Source: JBFLYZ01 sp040756415
GTDB lineage: Bacteria; Bacteroidota; Bacteroidia; JADZBD01
Length of the DNA: 40,745 bases
Direction of reading: 5' to 3'
NCBI GenBank assembly: GCA_040756415.1
Contig: JBFLYZ010000030.1
Span: forward strand, 1-40,745
Shown here in pieces: positions 16,989 through 25,222 of the stretch (position 1 is its first letter; every line of letters starts with the position of its first letter). Made by a program: the position numbers and the translations under genes. Below the pieces are notes generated by a model. It did not search any database, was not told the origin of the DNA, and worked only from the letters and a program-made list of their open reading frames with translations.

Positions 16989-18314
16989 ATGAGACCTCTG
17001 CTGGTAGCGCTGTTCCTTATCCCTTCCGTTTATTGCTCTGCTTCTGTTACAAAGGCCGACAGCATGGAGCAGCAACTGGCCACGGCCAAAGAAGATACGA
17101 ATAAGGCTATCCTTCTCTTCAAGCTGTGCTGGGAGTACCGCAAGATCAATACCGCCAAGGCCATTACCTACGGCAAGCAAGCCCTCGAGCTTTCTGAACA
17201 ACTCGGTTTCAGGCGGGGCATAGGCGCCTCCTACAACAACCTGGGCGGGGCCTACGAGGTGCAGGGCGATTATTCAAAGGCAGTTGACCTTTACCTGCGC
17301 TCGCTCAAGATCAAAGAGGAGCTGAACGATAAAAAAGGCATGGCCGGAACCCTCAACAACCTGGGCATCATCCATAAGAACCAGAATAACTATTCAGAAG
17401 CCCTGAAGTATTATGAGCGCGCCCTGAACCTGAACCGCGAGACCGGCAACAAGCTGTGGATAGGCAAAAACCTGTATAATATAGGGGTGGTGTACCGCAT
17501 CATGAAGCAGTACGATATGGCCCTGGAGCACCAGCTCAAGTCGCTGGCCATTTACGAGGAGCTTAACAACAGGGAGGATATGGCCAATTCGTACCAGGCC
17601 CTGGGAAATATTTATAAGGACCAGGGCAACAGGATAAAAGCACTGGAATTCTACCTAAAGGCGCTTGCTTTCGTGCGGGAATTCAATGATAAGCACGGAG
17701 AATCCACCCTGTACGACAATATCGGCACGGTATTCCTGAACGACAGTTTGCCGGATGAGGCGATAACCAACTTTGAGAAGGCCCTGCTGCTGGCGAGGGC
17801 CGTAGGCAGTAAGGTCGCCACGGCCAGGACTCTTGATAACCTGGGGTCTGCATACGAAATGAGATACCGGTTCAGCAGAAAGGCCGCAGACCTGGAGCGG
17901 GCGCTGCGGTATTATAGAGAATTCTTTTACGTCAGGGATTCGGTGGTGAACGAAGAGGCCACCATGCAGGTGGCTGAGATGCAGGCCAAGTATGACGCGG
18001 AAAAGAAGGACAGGGAGATACTACTTCAGGAAGCCGAGATACAAAAGGGAAGGGCCGAGGCTGAAAAGCGGAACGTGCTGCTCACGGCCTTCATCACCGG
18101 CTTTGTGCTGGTGCTGGTGCTTGCGTTCTACATTTATAGCAGTTACCGGCAAAAACAGAAGGCCAACATCGAGATCTCGATGCAAAAGCAGGTCATCGAG
18201 GAGAAGAACAAGAGCATCACCGATTCCATCACTTACGCCAGGCGTATACAGAGCTCGCTGCTGCCTTCGGAAAAGTATATTGAAAGGAGCCTGAACCGGC
18301 TGATGAAAAAGTGA
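16989..18314 (+). CDS. Exported TPR / coiled-coil membrane protein ending in a SpoIIE-linker-like tail
   Basis: 441 residues from ATG 16989, which starts a signal peptide (MRPLLVALFLIPSVYCSAS). About six tetratricopeptide repeats (ASYNNLGGAYEVQGDYSKAV, GTLNNLGIIHKNQNNYSEAL, NIGVVYRIMKQYDMAL, ALGNIYKDQGNRIKAL, NIGTVFLNDSLPDEAI, NLGSAYEMRYRFSRKA) are followed by a long coiled coil, one membrane span (about residues 365-387) and a cytoplasmic coiled coil. The end, ITDSITYARRIQSSLLPSEK then YIERSLNRL, is the helical linker that in many Bacteroidota proteins precedes a SpoIIE (PP2C-like) phosphatase, but translation stops there. A sensor or scaffold role is inferred. Nothing downstream encodes the missing domain. 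Confidence 0.75.
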   Translation: MRPLLVALFLIPSVYCSASVTKADSMEQQLATAKEDTNKAILLFKLCWEYRKINTAKAITYGKQALELSEQLGFRRGIGASYNNLGGAYEVQGDYSKAVDLYLRSLKIKEELNDKKGMAGTLNNLGIIHKNQNNYSEALKYYERALNLNRETGNKLWIGKNLYNIGVVYRIMKQYDMALEHQLKSLAIYEELNNREDMANSYQALGNIYKDQGNRIKALEFYLKALAFVREFNDKHGESTLYDNIGTVFLNDSLPDEAITNFEKALLLARAVGSKVATARTLDNLGSAYEMRYRFSRKAADLERALRYYREFFYVRDSVVNEEATMQVAEMQAKYDAEKKDREILLQEAEIQKGRAEAEKRNVLLTAFITGFVLVLVLAFYIYSSYRQKQKANIEISMQKQVIEEKNKSITDSITYARRIQSSLLPSEKYIERSLNRLMKK

Positions 18315-18414
18315 GTTTTGCCGCGGCCAAGGTGATAATAGGGGACTAGCTAAGGGGATCCGAGCTTTTTTGCGAAAAATGCGCCTTCCTGTCCATGCGG
18401 AAGAAAAATTCAGT

Positions 18415-18445
18415 TTTGAATCCTTATTAAGCCGCCTCATCTTTG
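18415..18445 (+). promoter_or_regulatory. Predicted promoter for the 18464 lipoprotein
   Basis: TTTG (18415-18418), 19 bases, CATCTTTG (18438-18445), one mismatch in the -7 box. Leader of about a dozen bases before the ATG at 18464. Confidence 0.5.
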
Positions 18446-18463
18446 CCGGGTAAACAATCACAC

Positions 18464-18910
18464 ATGAAACTCACGCTTTTCCTGCTCGCCCTGCTCGCGG
18501 CCGTTCTTTTCTCCTGCAAAAAGGAGGAAACAGAGGATCCGGTCTACTATATCACCCGGATTGAAGTACATTCCTATCCACTACTGGATTCCAGCGGAAT
18601 CGCCTGGGACGATACAGGAGATATGTTTGACAGGCCCAATCCTGATTTCCGGATGATGGTGGGTAACCAAAAATCCGATACCATGGAGGGCACCGGGCCA
18701 TTTACCATAGGTATCCATGAGAAGATCGGGAATGGAACGTTCAACTGGATACTTTATGAAATGGATCCCAGCTTTTCCTGGTTCGGCCCTTTCTGTACCT
18801 ATGTAGATAAGGGCTCATTTTACGTAAATCCTTCGGGTAGTTCGGGAATCATCAGCGCCAGCGGTCCAAACGGTGTGAGTCTGACATTTCACTACCTGAG
18901 ATGGAGGTGA
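18464..18910 (+). CDS. Putative lipoprotein, C2-like or unknown
   Basis: 148 residues from ATG 18464. Lipoprotein signal MKLTLFLLALLAAVLFSC with lipobox-like LFSC (Cys18), then KKEETEDP. The mature region begins YYITRIEVHSYPLLDSSGIAWDD, a pattern seen in small Bacteroidota lipoproteins with an eight-stranded, C2-like sandwich, and it is rich in Gly/Ser/aromatic residues. No catalytic residues can be identified. It probably sits in the outer membrane or periplasmic leaflet. It has its own predicted promoter, so it is not clearly in an operon with the TPR gene 149 bases upstream. Confidence 0.65.
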   Translation: MKLTLFLLALLAAVLFSCKKEETEDPVYYITRIEVHSYPLLDSSGIAWDDTGDMFDRPNPDFRMMVGNQKSDTMEGTGPFTIGIHEKIGNGTFNWILYEMDPSFSWFGPFCTYVDKGSFYVNPSGSSGIISASGPNGVSLTFHYLRWR

Positions 18911-19097
18911 GTTTAAGAGTCAAATGAAAAGGTGGAAATCCATGCCATCCTGTCCGTCCTTTTAAAAAAGACGAGGATTTTTATATAGTAAGGCCATTCA
19001 GCGATTAAAAAAGGCCTTTAAGAAAAAATGAAGGAATTGTAACAGGTTGGGTTTCTAACTTTACAGGTGGAAATATCGAAAATTAAAACGTAAGAAC

Positions 19098-19313
19098 ATG
19101 AAAAGCCTTGGGATTGTAATGGTGGTGCTGGGATTAGTGATGATGCTGATCACCGGGATCAATTTTGTCAGTAAGGAGAAGGTGGCTGACCTGGGAAAGG
19201 TAGAGATCACCAAAACCGAGAATAACCCTGTGCGCTGGTCGCCTGTGGTAGGTGGCGTATTGCTGGTGGGCGGTATAGTGCTTATCGCCATTGGCAATAA
19301 GAAGCCGGTGTAA
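19098..19313 (+). CDS. Small two-span membrane protein
   Basis: 71 residues. Two hydrophobic helices (about 4-24 and 50-66) separated by a polar stretch (VSKEKVADLGKVEITKTENNPVRWSP). This arrangement is common among small Bacteroidota membrane proteins (DUF3185-like); function unknown. Upstream TAACTTTA at 19056-19063 could be a -7 box, but no -33 partner is at the right distance. It converges on cdsA with three bases between the two stops. Confidence 0.65.
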   Translation: MKSLGIVMVVLGLVMMLITGINFVSKEKVADLGKVEITKTENNPVRWSPVVGGVLLVGGIVLIAIGNKKPV

Positions 19314-19316
19314 GGA

Positions 19317-20171
19317 TCACCTGACGAATAAAAGATAGACACAGACGAAGGGAGCGGAGAGCAATACTCCGTCAAAGCGGTCGAGTATGCCTCCATGCCC
19401 GGGCAGTATGCTCCCCGAATCCTTTACACCCAGGCTGCGCTTGAACATGCTTTCCACCAGATCGCCCAGCGTGCCGAAGATGGAAACGATCCCTCCTATC
19501 GCCAGCCAGTGCACCAAAGCCAGTTCCGTAAACCAGATCGAAAGTGCATAGGCCGCGCCCTGTGTAAGCAGCAGGCCGCCTATAAATCCTTCCCAGGTCT
19601 TTTTAGGAGAAATGCGTTCCCACAACTTTGTTTTCCCTATGGCCCTGCCTACCAGGTAGGCGAAGGTGTCGTTGCTCCAGATGAGAAAGAAAAAACCCAG
19701 AACAAGGTTTTTAAACAACATAGGTTCTGCTCCACTACCAAATACAGTAGAAATAAACGCCTCTAAGGCATAAAAAGAGGTGGCCATACAGATCAGAATC
19801 GCGAAAGGGATGACAATATAAATGATCCCAAACAGGGTAACAGCGATATTTGCCACCGGTGTTCCTTGCTTTCTGAATAACTCGAAGATTAAAACCGCGA
19901 ACACAAGTACAGCGTCTATTCCTAAAACGGTCGTAGAATTATATATCTCCAGTGAGGCGACCGAAAGATAGAGAATGGTTCCTAAAGCAAGCCCGTATAA
20001 TTTCTGAGGTCGTATACTTCCTGCTTCCGAAAGCGTATAAAATTCCCATAACCCAAGCAAGGATATTGCAAGGAACAGGCCGGTCATCGTTAGAAGACTG
20101 TACCACATGCAAAACACCATCACCGCTACAAAAAGCGCGCCTGTCAACGTCCTGGTCCAGAAATTATTCAT
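19317..20171 (-). CDS. cdsA: Phosphatidate cytidylyltransferase (CDP-diglyceride synthase)
   Basis: 284 residues, polytopic (about eight membrane helices). Makes CDP-diacylglycerol from phosphatidic acid and CTP, the entry point for phosphatidylserine/PE and phosphatidylglycerol. The CdsA signature is complete near the C-terminus: SMFKRSLGVKDSGS followed by LPGHGGILDRFDG, with the metal-binding acidic residues, and ISPKKTWEGFIGG upstream. Its ATG overlaps the end of the DUF2007 gene by eight bases, so the pair is probably translationally coupled. psd, a later enzyme in the PE branch, is at 7121-7780. Confidence 0.93.
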   Translation of the reverse strand: MNNFWTRTLTGALFVAVMVFCMWYSLLTMTGLFLAISLLGLWEFYTLSEAGSIRPQKLYGLALGTILYLSVASLEIYNSTTVLGIDAVLVFAVLIFELFRKQGTPVANIAVTLFGIIYIVIPFAILICMATSFYALEAFISTVFGSGAEPMLFKNLVLGFFFLIWSNDTFAYLVGRAIGKTKLWERISPKKTWEGFIGGLLLTQGAAYALSIWFTELALVHWLAIGGIVSIFGTLGDLVESMFKRSLGVKDSGSILPGHGGILDRFDGVLLSAPFVCVYLLFVR

Positions 20172-20373
20172 TCGGCCTGTTTTCGAGGATAAATTTAGCT
20201 TTTATCAGCTCATCGCGTTTTACGTACAGTTCCACCTCGCCTATGGTAACATACAGAGAGTCTTTTTTGTTCACGATGACCACGTCAATATCGTTGTGTT
20301 CGAGCAGGTTCTTGAGCAACTCCGCTTCCTGTGGCAAGTGCGTGCTGTAAAGCAGGGCCCAGTCCTTTTCCAT
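20164..20373 (-). CDS. DUF2007 family protein (putative signal-transducing / PII-like fold)
   Basis: 69 residues from ATG 20373. The sequence EKDWALLYSTHLPQEAELLKN, then NDIDVVIVNKKDS and LYVKRDELIKAKFIL, matches DUF2007, a small ferredoxin-like domain that often regulates or accompanies membrane enzymes; its ligand is not established. A TTG at 20397 would add eight residues but falls inside a perfect -7 box (TACTTTTG, 20402-20395), so the ATG is preferred. It overlaps cdsA by eight bases. Confidence 0.75.
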   Translation of the reverse strand: MEKDWALLYSTHLPQEAELLKNLLEHNDIDVVIVNKKDSLYVTIGEVELYVKRDELIKAKFILENRPNE

Positions 20374-20394
20374 CCGCCTGGCAATTAGGTCGAT

Positions 20395-20402
20395 CAAAAG
20401 TA
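20395..20402 (-). promoter_or_regulatory. Predicted -7 box for DUF2007-cdsA
   Basis: TACTTTTG on the minus strand, an exact TAnnTTTG match, about 22 bases before the ATG at 20373. No good -33 box. With the hairpin just upstream it suggests an internal promoter separating DUF2007-cdsA from rsfS-ftsH-LUD. Confidence 0.42.
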
Positions 20403-20414
20403 TTAAAATTCAAA

Positions 20415-20451
20415 TTCCTGTGCCTGGAATCAGGTGAAATTCGAACAGGAA
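20415..20451 (-). terminator. Nested hairpin after the LUD gene
   Basis: Outer 7-bp inverted repeat TTCCTGT (20415-20421) / ACAGGAA (20445-20451), inner CCTG (20423-20426) / CAGG (20431-20434). On the minus strand it begins seven bases after the LUD stop and is followed by TTTGAATTTT, so it could terminate or attenuate transcription before cdsA. Confidence 0.5.
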
Positions 20452-20457
20452 GGAGGC

Positions 20458-21111
20458 TTATTCCGACAGGTGCGTGTCGTCAACAAGGAAAACATAGATC
20501 TCTTTGGGCCCGTGCGCGCCCTGGACCAGGGTCTTTTCAATATCGGCCGTACGGCTGGGGCCGGTGATGGAGGAGATAAGGGAAGGTATCTGACCTGCGT
20601 ATTTCTCGCTTATCAGTTTCAATGCCTCCTTGTGGGTCATCACCAATTGCGAGATATATCCTAATACAATATGATAGTTAGGGTAAACGGGGAGTTTGCG
20701 TCCCGATGCCTGTCGCGATGAGATCATCACGCTGCCGGTACGCGCCACCAGGGATTCGCAGAGGGTAATACCTACATTGAGGTCCTTGAAATCCTCCGGC
20801 TTATCGGAAAAAGCGATGCCGGCATCGCTGAGCAGGCGCTTGATCTTTCCTTCCAGCGCGAATACATTGTCCCAGCCGTTCTCCCTGATCAGCGCGGCCA
20901 GGTTATTCGTAAATTCCTTTTCGGTTTCGCAGAACACGAAATTACCGTTCAGCCTGGTGAGCTTCTGCGCGAACAGGATCTCCAAGGGCTCATCGGGTAC
21001 GCTGTAGATCTCGCTTTCCAGGTCCACATCGCCAGGCTCCTGCGTGGTTTTGTGGATAAGGGCCTTGCGGACCTTTTTCAGCACTTTTTCGCGTGAGGTG
21101 GTATCGCTCAT
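20458..21111 (-). CDS. LUD-domain (LutC/YkgG-like) protein
   Basis: 217 residues, cytoplasmic. The C-terminal half carries the LUD signature: CESLVARTGSVMISS, GYISQLVMTHKEAL and the diagnostic SSITGPSRTADIEKTLVQGAHGPKE. Relatives include LutC of the lactate-utilisation LutABC complex, but LutA and LutB are not here and the gene sits behind ftsH, as in many Bacteroidota. The lactate role is therefore doubtful and the function is best left open. It starts 46 bases after the ftsH stop. LUD family membership is confident. Confidence 0.85.
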   Translation of the reverse strand: MSDTTSREKVLKKVRKALIHKTTQEPGDVDLESEIYSVPDEPLEILFAQKLTRLNGNFVFCETEKEFTNNLAALIRENGWDNVFALEGKIKRLLSDAGIAFSDKPEDFKDLNVGITLCESLVARTGSVMISSRQASGRKLPVYPNYHIVLGYISQLVMTHKEALKLISEKYAGQIPSLISSITGPSRTADIEKTLVQGAHGPKEIYVFLVDDTHLSE

Positions 21112-21157
21112 GATGGCCTGGGTATGTGGTTTGCGATCTGTAGTTTGTACGTTCCGG

Positions 21158-23236
21158 TCAAAAGAGCTTCAGCGGATCAATATCCTTTTTCTCGTCTTTC
21201 TTTTCTTCCGGCTTTACTTCCTCGTTCTTCTTTTCTTCGGCTTTGGCATTCGTTCCGTTCTGGTTTTCGGTGCCGTTCTCCGATATCTTTTCCTTGATCT
21301 CGGGAGGCAGCTTTTCGTAGGGACGCTTGCCGAATATCTCTTCCAGGTCCTCCTTGAAGATCACTTCTTTTTCCAGGAGCTTATTGGCCAGCGTGGCCAG
21401 CTTCTCCTTGTTCTGCATCAGTATCTCCTTGGTACGGGCATAGGCCTTGTCGATCATCTTCTTCACTTCCTCATCGATGAGCTCGGCTGTTTTTTCGCTG
21501 TACGGCTTCTGGAAAGCGTATTCGGTTTGCCCGCTGGAGTCGTAGAAGCTGATATTGCCTACCCGCTCGTTCAGGCCGTAATACACCACCATGGCGTAAG
21601 CCTGCTTGGTGATCTTCTCCAGGTCGCTCAGCGCACCGGTAGATACCTTGCCGAAGGTTACCTCTTCGGCAGCACGGCCGCCCAGGGCAGCGCACATCTC
21701 ATCGAATAGCTGTTCGGTGGTGGTGATCTGCCTTTCTTCGGGCAGGTACCATGCAGCGCCAAGGGAGCGTCCGCGAGGTACGATGGTCACCTTGATCAGG
21801 GGGCTGGCATGCTCGAGCAGCCAGCTCACCGTGGCATGACCGGCCTCGTGGTAGGCGATGGTCTTTTTCTCTTCGGCCGAAATGATCTTGTTCTTTTTCT
21901 CCAGTCCGCCAATGATCCTGTCTACCGCATCCAGGAAATCCTGCTTGTCGACCATTTTCTTGTCCTTACGGGCAGCGATAAGGGCGGCCTCGTTGCAGAT
22001 ATTGGCTATGTCGGCACCGGAAAAGCCGGGCGTTTGCTTGGCCAGGAAATCGATATCCACCGACTGGTCGAGCTTCAGGGGCTTGAGATGCACCTTGAAG
22101 ATTTCCTTGCGCTCGTTCATGTCGGGCATATCCACGTAGATCTGCCTGTCGAAGCGGCCCGCGCGCATGAGGGCCCGGTCAAGTATATCGGCACGGTTGG
22201 TGGCGGCCAGTATGATGACACCGCTGTTGGTGCCAAAGCCGTCCATTTCCGTTAAAAGCTGGTTAAGGGTGTTCTCGCGCTCATCGTTGGCGCCCTGCGA
22301 AATGCTTCTTCCGCGCGCGCGGCCTATGGCATCGATCTCGTCAATGAAAATGATGCAGGGGGCCTTTTCCTTGGCCTGCCTGAACAGGTCGCGAACGCGC
22401 GAAGCGCCCACACCCACGAACATTTCCACGAAATCGGACCCGGAAAGGGAGAAGAACGGAACCTTGGCCTCGCCCGCCACAGCTTTAGCCAGGAGGGTTT
22501 TGCCCGTTCCCGGAGGCCCTACCAGCAGCGCTCCCTTGGGGATCTTGGCGCCAAGCGCGGTATATTTCTTGGGGTTCTTCAAAAAGTCAACGATCTCCTT
22601 GATCTCGATCTTGGCTTCTTCCAGCCCGGCCACATCGTTGAAGGTGATCTGGACATTGGTATCCTTATCGAAAAGCTGCGCCCTTGATTTGCCGATGTTG
22701 AAGATCTGGCTGGCGCCACCTCCACCGCTCATCCTGCGCATGATGAAGACCCAGATCAGGATCATGATCACCAGGGGTATGATCCAGCTCAACTGGTCGC
22801 CCCAGTCGGTGCGCTTCACCGGCTTGGGCCGTACTATCTTATCGGGCGGCAGGTCCTTCTGTATCTCAATGACCTCGCGCTCGAAATTATCCTCCGAGGT
22901 GAAATTGTAAATGTAATGCGGGTCGAAACGGTTGCCGGATTGCTCTTTCAGCTCCTTGTGAATGGGCTTATCCAGGCTTTTGGTCTTGATATAGACCTCT
23001 GCATATTCCTTGTTGACGATATAGATCTTGTCCACGTCCGCATCCTTGAGCATGGTCTCCAGGTCGTTCCATTTCACTTCCGAGGGGCTGTTCAGCAGGG
23101 CGGGAAGGAAGTTCAGCACAAGCAGGACAACGATAATGACCGCATATACCCAGTAGAAATTAAAGGAATTCCTGGGCATTTGCGGCTTTTTCGGGAGTTT
23201 ATCCTTGAAGCCTTTCTGGTCTTTATTATCGCTCAT
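21158..23236 (-). CDS. ftsH: ATP-dependent zinc metalloprotease FtsH
   Basis: 692 residues, a typical length. Two membrane spans (about 27-48 and 143-163) bracket a periplasmic domain. The AAA module has Walker A GPPGTGKTLLAKA (about 236-248), Walker B CIIFIDEIDAIGR and the second-region-of-homology AATNRADILDRALMRAGRFDR. The peptidase zinc motif is HEAGH (about 462). Membrane-anchored hexamer that degrades misassembled membrane proteins and short-lived regulators. The tail is a low-complexity Glu/Lys/Asn segment ending DPLKLF. It lies 20 bases after rsfS. Confidence 0.97.
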   Translation of the reverse strand: MSDNKDQKGFKDKLPKKPQMPRNSFNFYWVYAVIIVVLLVLNFLPALLNSPSEVKWNDLETMLKDADVDKIYIVNKEYAEVYIKTKSLDKPIHKELKEQSGNRFDPHYIYNFTSEDNFEREVIEIQKDLPPDKIVRPKPVKRTDWGDQLSWIIPLVIMILIWVFIMRRMSGGGGASQIFNIGKSRAQLFDKDTNVQITFNDVAGLEEAKIEIKEIVDFLKNPKKYTALGAKIPKGALLVGPPGTGKTLLAKAVAGEAKVPFFSLSGSDFVEMFVGVGASRVRDLFRQAKEKAPCIIFIDEIDAIGRARGRSISQGANDERENTLNQLLTEMDGFGTNSGVIILAATNRADILDRALMRAGRFDRQIYVDMPDMNERKEIFKVHLKPLKLDQSVDIDFLAKQTPGFSGADIANICNEAALIAARKDKKMVDKQDFLDAVDRIIGGLEKKNKIISAEEKKTIAYHEAGHATVSWLLEHASPLIKVTIVPRGRSLGAAWYLPEERQITTTEQLFDEMCAALGGRAAEEVTFGKVSTGALSDLEKITKQAYAMVVYYGLNERVGNISFYDSSGQTEYAFQKPYSEKTAELIDEEVKKMIDKAYARTKEILMQNKEKLATLANKLLEKEVIFKEDLEEIFGKRPYEKLPPEIKEKISENGTENQNGTNAKAEEKKNEEVKPEEKKDEKKDIDPLKLF

Positions 23237-23256
23237 AATCTTCGGTTCGGGCTATT

Positions 23257-23643
23257 TTAGTACTGGTATTCCACTTCCATGATCTCGGCATCAGCCCATA
23301 ATGCTTCAAGGTTATAGAATTGTCTTACTTCTTTCTGGAAAATATGCACGACCACGCTTACATAATCGATCAGTATCCACTGGGCGTTCTGGGTGCCTTC
23401 GCTGTGCCAGGGCTTTTCGCTTCTTTCTTTTTCCACCACCTCGGCCACCGACCGGGCTATGGCCTCTACCTGTGTTATGGATTCTGCTTCGCAGATGATA
23501 AAATAGTCGCTTACCGCATTCTCTATCTTCCTGAGGTCAAGAACCAGTATCTCCTTTCCCTTCTTTTCCTGTATCCCGTTTACTACTGATTCTGCTAAAA
23601 GTGTGGAATTGTCTTTCCTTTTCTTCCTTGCTTTTTTAGTCAT
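23257..23643 (-). CDS. rsfS: Ribosomal silencing factor RsfS
   Basis: 128 residues. RsfS binds ribosomal protein uL14 and blocks subunit joining when nutrients are scarce. Conserved stretches: GKEILVLDLRKIENAVSDYFIICEAES, KPWHSEGTQNAQWILIDYVSVVVHIF and the tail REFYNLE-like RQFYNLEALWADAE. The N-terminus is unusually basic (MTKKARKKRKDNS). First gene of the rsfS-ftsH-LUD operon, with a predicted promoter about 75 bases upstream. Confidence 0.93.
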   Translation of the reverse strand: MTKKARKKRKDNSTLLAESVVNGIQEKKGKEILVLDLRKIENAVSDYFIICEAESITQVEAIARSVAEVVEKERSEKPWHSEGTQNAQWILIDYVSVVVHIFQKEVRQFYNLEALWADAEIMEVEYQY

Positions 23644-23714
23644 TAAAAGGGTCCGTGAATTTTCTTTCTTTATTTTTATTGACGTTTATGGTTTGACTAT
23701 ATTTTAAAGGATAA

Positions 23715-23746
23715 CAAAAGTACGCAATTCTTTTGCAAAAAACACA
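23715..23746 (-). promoter_or_regulatory. Predicted promoter of the rsfS-ftsH operon
   Basis: Minus strand TGTG (23746-23743), 20 bases, TACTTTTG (23722-23715). The -7 box is exact, preceded by TTGCG as at 7062-7074. It gives a leader of about 65-70 bases and overlaps the region just before the divergent birA start. Confidence 0.48.
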
Positions 23747-23748
23747 GC

Positions 23749-24513
23749 ATGCAGACTTTATTTACGGGCCGTGAACTCATTGAGCTGGAGGAGGTTGACT
23801 CCACCAATAACTATGCTTTAAGGCTGCTTCACGACCGGCCTGTGAGGGAGGGTACAGCGGTGCTTGCCAGGGTTCAGACCGCTGGAAAAGGCCAGCGCGG
23901 GAACAGTTGGCTGAGCCGGCCGGGTGAGAACCTCACCTTCAGCCTGGTCTTTCATCCCGTTTTCCTGCAGGCCGGGCGCCAGTTCATGCTGAACAAGATC
24001 GCCTCCCTGGCCGTGCGTGATTTTGCCCAGGATACGCTGAAGCAGCCCGTGCATATCAAGTGGCCCAATGATATCTATGCCGGGGATCGTAAGATCGCGG
24101 GCATACTTATCGAAAGCATTTACCGGGGCAGCGGCATTCTATCCAGCGTGATCGGCATAGGCATGAACATCAACCAGGTTGAATTTCCCTCTTCGCTGCC
24201 CAATCCCGTTTCTTTCCGGATGCTGACGGGCGCCAGCTATGACCTTTCTGCGCTGTTCTCCGGCTTTTGCACGTATATGGAGGCGCGTTACCTCCAGCTC
24301 AGAACGGGCCGGCACGAAGCCATAGACAGCGATTACCTCGCTGGCCTGCACCGGTTTGATCAATGGGCGCAGTTCCATGACGGGAAAGGGGAGTTCAGGG
24401 GCCGTATATGCGGGGTAAGCCCCGCGGGCAAATTAATAGTAGAGCGGGAGGGGGGACAAACCAATGAATTCGACTTCAAGGAGATCGCCTTTACAGGCTC
24501 ATCATCTCCTTGA
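23749..24513 (+). CDS. birA: Biotin-[acetyl-CoA-carboxylase] ligase
   Basis: 254 residues. Ligase of the short BirA class without the N-terminal DNA-binding domain, so enzymatic only. Biotin/ATP-site motifs: TAGKGQRGNSWLSRPGENLTFSL, HIKWPNDIYAGDRKIAGILIES and GIGMNIN; the C-terminal SH3-like part includes VSPAGKLIVE. Attaches biotin to carrier proteins such as the acetyl-CoA carboxylase BCCP. Divergent from rsfS, as is common in Bacteroidota. Its last eight codons overlap the end of the opposite-strand LytTR regulator by 23 bases. Confidence 0.93.
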   Translation: MQTLFTGRELIELEEVDSTNNYALRLLHDRPVREGTAVLARVQTAGKGQRGNSWLSRPGENLTFSLVFHPVFLQAGRQFMLNKIASLAVRDFAQDTLKQPVHIKWPNDIYAGDRKIAGILIESIYRGSGILSSVIGIGMNINQVEFPSSLPNPVSFRMLTGASYDLSALFSGFCTYMEARYLQLRTGRHEAIDSDYLAGLHRFDQWAQFHDGKGEFRGRICGVSPAGKLIVEREGGQTNEFDFKEIAFTGSSSP

Positions 24514-25222
24514 ACTTGGCCGCCTGCCTCCTGGATATCTCCACCTGCTGGCCGCCACGCAGCTTCACCATCAGCCCGCCATTGAACCAGTTCTCTATGC
24601 TTTCCACCCATTTGAGGTTAATGATGTACTTGCGGCTGGCCCTGAAAAATGATTTCTGGTTCAGTTTTTCGTCCAGGTTGTTCAGCGAGCGCAGGATCAG
24701 GGGGCGGTTGCTGTCGAAGTGCACCCGCACGTAGTTGCCTTCCGATTCGAAAAGGCGTATATCCGACAGCTTCACGAACCAGCACTTATCCCCGTCTTTC
24801 ACGAACACCTGGTCATCGTCATTGAGCAGGCTGCCGCTCTCGCGCACCTCCTGCCTTGCGGTTCTCTCCTTTTCATCCTTCTGCAGCACCTTGCGCACGG
24901 CTTCGGCCAGGCGCTCTTTCTGAACGGGTTTGAGCAGGTAATCGAGCGCGTTCACCTCGAAAGCCCGGATGGCATACTCATCGTAAGCGCTTACGAAGAT
25001 CACCTCAGGCACGTAAGGAAGCTCCTTCAGCAGCTCGAACCCGTTCTTGCCGGGCATTTGTATGTCCAGGAAAATGAGGTCGGGCGACAGCTCTTTGATC
25101 ATGCGTGCCGCGTTATCGGCATTGTTGCATTCACCGGCCACTTCTATCTCGGGGAAGTTCTTCAGCAGGGTCTTGAGCTCCTGCCTGGAGAGGCGTTCAT
25201 CGTCAATGATCAGCGCTTTCAT
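24491..25222 (-). CDS. LytTR-family response regulator
   Basis: 243 residues. Receiver domain (1-120) with acidic pair IIDDE, phospho-acceptor D53 in LIFLDIQMPG, Ser/Thr switch FVSAYDE and Lys in LLKPV. LytTR DNA-binding domain (~140-240) with ESEGNYVRVHF, RSLNNLDEKL, FFRASRKYIINLKWVE and VEISRRQAAKFKEMM. Such regulators bind imperfect direct repeats upstream of target promoters. Its ATG overlaps the kinase stop (ATGA at 25219-25222), so the two form a coupled two-component system. Last gene of the M61-kinase-regulator operon; it converges on and overlaps birA. Confidence 0.93.
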   Translation of the reverse strand: MKALIIDDERLSRQELKTLLKNFPEIEVAGECNNADNAARMIKELSPDLIFLDIQMPGKNGFELLKELPYVPEVIFVSAYDEYAIRAFEVNALDYLLKPVQKERLAEAVRKVLQKDEKERTARQEVRESGSLLNDDDQVFVKDGDKCWFVKLSDIRLFESEGNYVRVHFDSNRPLILRSLNNLDEKLNQKSFFRASRKYIINLKWVESIENWFNGGLMVKLRGGQQVEISRRQAAKFKEMMSL

